From the NCBI GenBank assembly GCA_003221455.1, contig QHRX01000024.1, positions 1 to 62,706 of the forward strand: DNA of 62,706 nt. The letters are read 5' to 3'. Numbering within the stretch: position 1 is the stretch's first letter; every line of letters begins with the position of its first letter. Below are positions 60,894 through 62,706 of this stretch, piece by piece. A program made the position numbers and the translations under genes. This DNA comes from Candidatus Rokuibacteriota bacterium. GTDB lineage: Bacteria > Methylomirabilota > Methylomirabilia > Rokubacteriales > CSP1-6. Under the pieces are notes generated by a model. It had not been told where the DNA came from. It did not search any database and saw only the letters and a program-made list of their open reading frames with translations.

Positions 60894-61673
60894 TCAGATC
60901 GCCTTGGCCTCTTCGCGGAGCGCCCGCACGAGCTCGTGGGCCGCCTCCCGGACGTCGCCGCCGATGATGCGCCCGGGCGGACGTGGGGGCAGCGTCTCGA
61001 GCCGGACGATCGAGAGCTGCGCCGACTCGGGCGCCACGCCGAGGTCATCCGCCCTGAGATCCTTGATCTCCTTCTTCTTGGCCCCCATGATCCCCTTGAG
61101 CGTCGGGTACCGCGGCTCGTTGAGCCCCTTCTGGGCCGTGAGCACGCACGGCAGGGGCGCCTCGAAGACCTCGAGCCCGCCCTCCACCTGGCGTCCGGCG
61201 CGGATCGTCCGGCCGCCCGCGTCGATCGCCGCCTCCATGACCCAGTAGAGCGAGGGCCAGCCCAGCAGTTCGGCCAGCTGGGCGGGGACGGCGCCCATGT
61301 CATCGTCGATCGCCTGCCGGCCGACGATCACGAGCGCCGGCGCCTCCTGCTTGATCACCGCCGCCAGCACGCGCGCGGTCAGGAGGGTGTCGGCCTCGTT
61401 GAAGGCCGGATCGTTCACGTGGATCGCTCGGTCGGCGCCCATCGCCAGCGCCGAGCGGAGCGCCTCCTTGACGCGATCGGGGCCGAGCGAGACCACGACG
61501 ACCTCGCCCTCGCCGCGCTTTTCCTTGATCCGGAGCGCCTCCTCCACCGCGAACTCGTCGTAGGGCGAGATGATCCAGGTGATCCCCCCGGTCTCGATCT
61601 GGCGCGCGTCCTGCCCGACCTTCACCTGCGTCGCCGTGTCGGGGACCTGCTTGACGGGGACGAGAATCTTCAT
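60894..61673 (-). CDS. etfB: Electron transfer flavoprotein beta subunit
   Basis: A 259-aa subunit starting MKILVPVKQVPDTATQVKV. SPYDEFAVEEALRIKE and the AMP-binding GRQAIDDDMGAVPAQLAELLGWP are diagnostic; LPCVLTAQKGLNEPRYPTLKGIM is the ETF-beta signature region. The ATG overlaps the gntR stop by 4 bp. The pairing with etfA is standard for bifurcation-independent ETF; no extra FAD-binding insert is seen. Confidence 0.95.
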   Translation of the reverse strand: MKILVPVKQVPDTATQVKVGQDARQIETGGITWIISPYDEFAVEEALRIKEKRGEGEVVVVSLGPDRVKEALRSALAMGADRAIHVNDPAFNEADTLLTARVLAAVIKQEAPALVIVGRQAIDDDMGAVPAQLAELLGWPSLYWVMEAAIDAGGRTIRAGRQVEGGLEVFEAPLPCVLTAQKGLNEPRYPTLKGIMGAKKKEIKDLRADDLGVAPESAQLSIVRLETLPPRPPGRIIGGDVREAAHELVRALREEAKAI

Positions 61674-62437
61674 CGGCGGGTGATCCCCTCCAGCTCCTCG
61701 GCCCCCCCGCCCGGCCCCTCCCACCTGAGCTCCCGGGTGATCCGGAACCGGTCGCCGGGGATGAACACGCGGTCGAAGACGACCGGCGTGCGGTCGGCCG
61801 CGTAGGAGGTCCGTTCCGAAAAGAACGCGGGCAGCCCGCTCCGGCACCCGAGCTCGCGCGCCTCCCGCCGCCCGAGCCGGATGGTCGAGATGGTCTCGTG
61901 GGCGTGGGCGATCTGGACGCCGAGCTTGAACTCCAGGATTTCGTGGAGCGGCGTGACGGTGAGATCTGCCTTCGCGACCTCCTCCCCGAGGGTCGCCGGA
62001 AGGAAGGAGCGCTGGAGGCCGATCGGGTGCTGGTCGAGGAGCCGGAGCCGCTCGAGCACGAAGACGCGCCCCCGCCCGTCGAGCGAGAGCGCGTCCGCCA
62101 CGCGGCGGTCCGCCCGGGCAAAGCGACTCGACACGAAGCGCGTCGCCACCGGCTCGCCGAGCGCGCTGAGGTCCTGGGCCAGGCGGCGGAGCTGGAGGAT
62201 GTCGTAGTCGATCGACGGCGCCGCCACGAAGGTGCCGAGCCCGTGCCGCCGGGCGATCAGCTTCTGCCGCTCGAGCACCGCGAGCGCCTGGCGGAGCGTC
62301 ATGAGCGTCACGCCGAACCGGCGGGCGAGCCGACGCTGGTTGTCGAGCCGGCTCCCGGGCGCGAGTCGGTCGTCGACGATCTGCTGGCGGAGCGCCTCGG
62401 CGATCTGGGAATAGCGGGGAACGCGCGTTGTCGCCAA
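61670..62437 (-). CDS. GntR-family transcriptional regulator with UTRA domain (HutC subfamily)
   Basis: A 255-aa repressor-type regulator. The N-terminal winged helix (YSQIAEALRQQIVDDRLAPGSRLDNQRRLARRFGVTLMTLRQAL) is followed by a UTRA ligand domain (VLERLRLLDQHPIGLQRSFLP, AHETISTIRLGRREARELG, TPVVFDRVFIPGDRFRI). The TTG start is supported by position and an AAGGAG sequence 13 bp upstream. As first gene of the etf/dehydrogenase/mutase series it probably represses the operon and is released by an acyl-CoA or acid intermediate. Confidence 0.9.
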   Translation of the reverse strand: MATTRVPRYSQIAEALRQQIVDDRLAPGSRLDNQRRLARRFGVTLMTLRQALAVLERQKLIARRHGLGTFVAAPSIDYDILQLRRLAQDLSALGEPVATRFVSSRFARADRRVADALSLDGRGRVFVLERLRLLDQHPIGLQRSFLPATLGEEVAKADLTVTPLHEILEFKLGVQIAHAHETISTIRLGRREARELGCRSGLPAFFSERTSYAADRTPVVFDRVFIPGDRFRITRELRWEGPGGGAEELEGITRR

Positions 62438-62439
62438 CT

Positions 62440-62489
62440 GTTCTAGAACTCCTTGGCGCAGGCCGCGCCCCCCCAGAGGCCCACGTGGG
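62440..62489 (-). promoter_or_regulatory. Two palindromes in the gntR leader
   Basis: GTTCTAGAAC (62440-62449) is a perfect 10-bp palindrome just before the TTG start, and CCCACGTGGG (62480-62489) is another in the same leader. Both lie downstream of the promoter. Either may be the operator for the GntR protein; a site near the start codon would repress by blocking elongation or translation. Confidence 0.45.
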
Positions 62490-62525
62490 GCAAACGCAAC
62501 TCTGACAGGAACTTACGCCGTTCTT

Positions 62526-62555
62526 ATTGTAGTCGCAGCCGGCCACGCATGGCAA
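62526..62555 (-). promoter_or_regulatory. Sigma70-type promoter TTGCCA-N18-TACAAT for the gntR-etf-mutase series
   Basis: On the minus strand a 5/6-match -35 (TTGCCA) and a 5/6-match -10 (TACAAT) are separated by 18 bp in an AT-richer patch. It points into gntR with a leader of about 80 nt, the best promoter match in the right arm. Confidence 0.6.
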
Positions 62556-62635
62556 GGGAATGTCGCACTGGGCGTCCGGTGCGAGTGTCGCGGCTGTACT
62601 CCGATCCCGTATCCGAGTCGGCGGGACGGTGGGAC

Positions 62636-62706
62636 CTAGCCGGCCTGGGCGAGCTGCCGGCTCAGCGCCGTCAGCCGCCCGAGCGTCGCGAGGGCCCGGC
62701 CCGAGT
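62636..62706 (-). CDS. C-terminal fragment of an unidentified protein
   Basis: Open minus-strand frame entering from the window edge and ending TAG at 62636. The visible residues SGRALATLGRLTALSRQLAQAG form a plausible amphipathic C-terminal helix, with codon use like the neighbouring genes. Too little is present to name it. It would be transcribed in the same direction as gntR, with about 80 bp before the gntR promoter. Confidence 0.4.
   Translation of the reverse strand, partial: SGRALATLGRLTALSRQLAQAG

Overview
This is a gene-dense, roughly 70% GC stretch of bacterial chromosome with frequent GTG starts and many 4-bp GTGA/ATGA gene overlaps. No rRNA, tRNA, insertion sequence or CRISPR array was recognised. 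The mix of many acyl-CoA enzymes, a periplasmic PQQ alcohol dehydrogenase with its own cytochrome c, NtrC-type regulators and broad ABC/MFS transport fits an uncultured soil heterotroph. Candidatus Rokubacteria/Methylomirabilota is my best guess, but this is inference and no marker gene is present.

Left arm (1-10 kb, + strand): the end of a gamma-carbonic-anhydrase-like gene, then a lipid/acyl-CoA cluster. It encodes a fused enoyl-CoA hydratase/3-hydroxyacyl-CoA dehydrogenase, a KAS III (FabH-like) protein, a thiolase, an F420:NADPH-oxidoreductase-like protein, a zinc alcohol dehydrogenase, a crotonase lacking both usual catalytic glutamates, and a 618-aa protein joining an unrecognised ~290-aa domain to a KAS III domain. 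A small exported protein follows.

10-18.5 kb: a Xaa-Pro aminopeptidase, a divergent EmrA/EmrB-type efflux pair, NudC, and a divergent aminoglycoside-phosphotransferase-fold kinase/acyl-CoA dehydrogenase pair. The pair corresponds to the two halves of eukaryotic ACAD10/11.

18.5-27.3 kb: a signalling block. It has a glycine-zipper protein, a stand-alone receiver, a NarL-type regulator, a degenerate receiver-ANTAR protein, an ntrC/histidine-kinase/lipoprotein operon and a SixA-type phosphatase.

27.8-36.8 kb: a PQQ dehydrogenase and cytochrome c pair with a long hairpin between the genes, several small exported or membrane proteins, an amidohydrolase, an orphan NtrC-type regulator, and a TtcA-like/HAD hydrolase pair. 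A lower-GC patch with a MazF-type toxin-antitoxin module follows (36.8-38 kb).

38-49 kb: a thiolase with its zinc-ribbon OB-fold partner (apparent CTG start), an epimerase, an XylFGH-like sugar ABC system whose binding protein is broken by an out-of-frame deletion, an MFS transporter, an amidohydrolase, an ACT-domain protein and a BtuF-like protein.

Right arm (49-62.7 kb, - strand): one long co-directional series headed by a GntR/UTRA regulator with a good promoter. The order is gntR, etfB, etfA, acyl-CoA dehydrogenase, B12 mutase large subunit, branched-chain aminotransferase, HIT protein, B12-binding small subunit, acyl-CoA ligase, second acyl-CoA dehydrogenase, Tat-exported cyclase, and an SsuBC-like ABC transporter. 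The large mutase subunit carries the Phe/Gln pair of isobutyryl-CoA mutase rather than the Tyr/Arg pair of methylmalonyl-CoA mutase. This suggests a valine/isobutyrate route through butyryl-CoA. The window closes in the C-terminus of an unidentified minus-strand gene.
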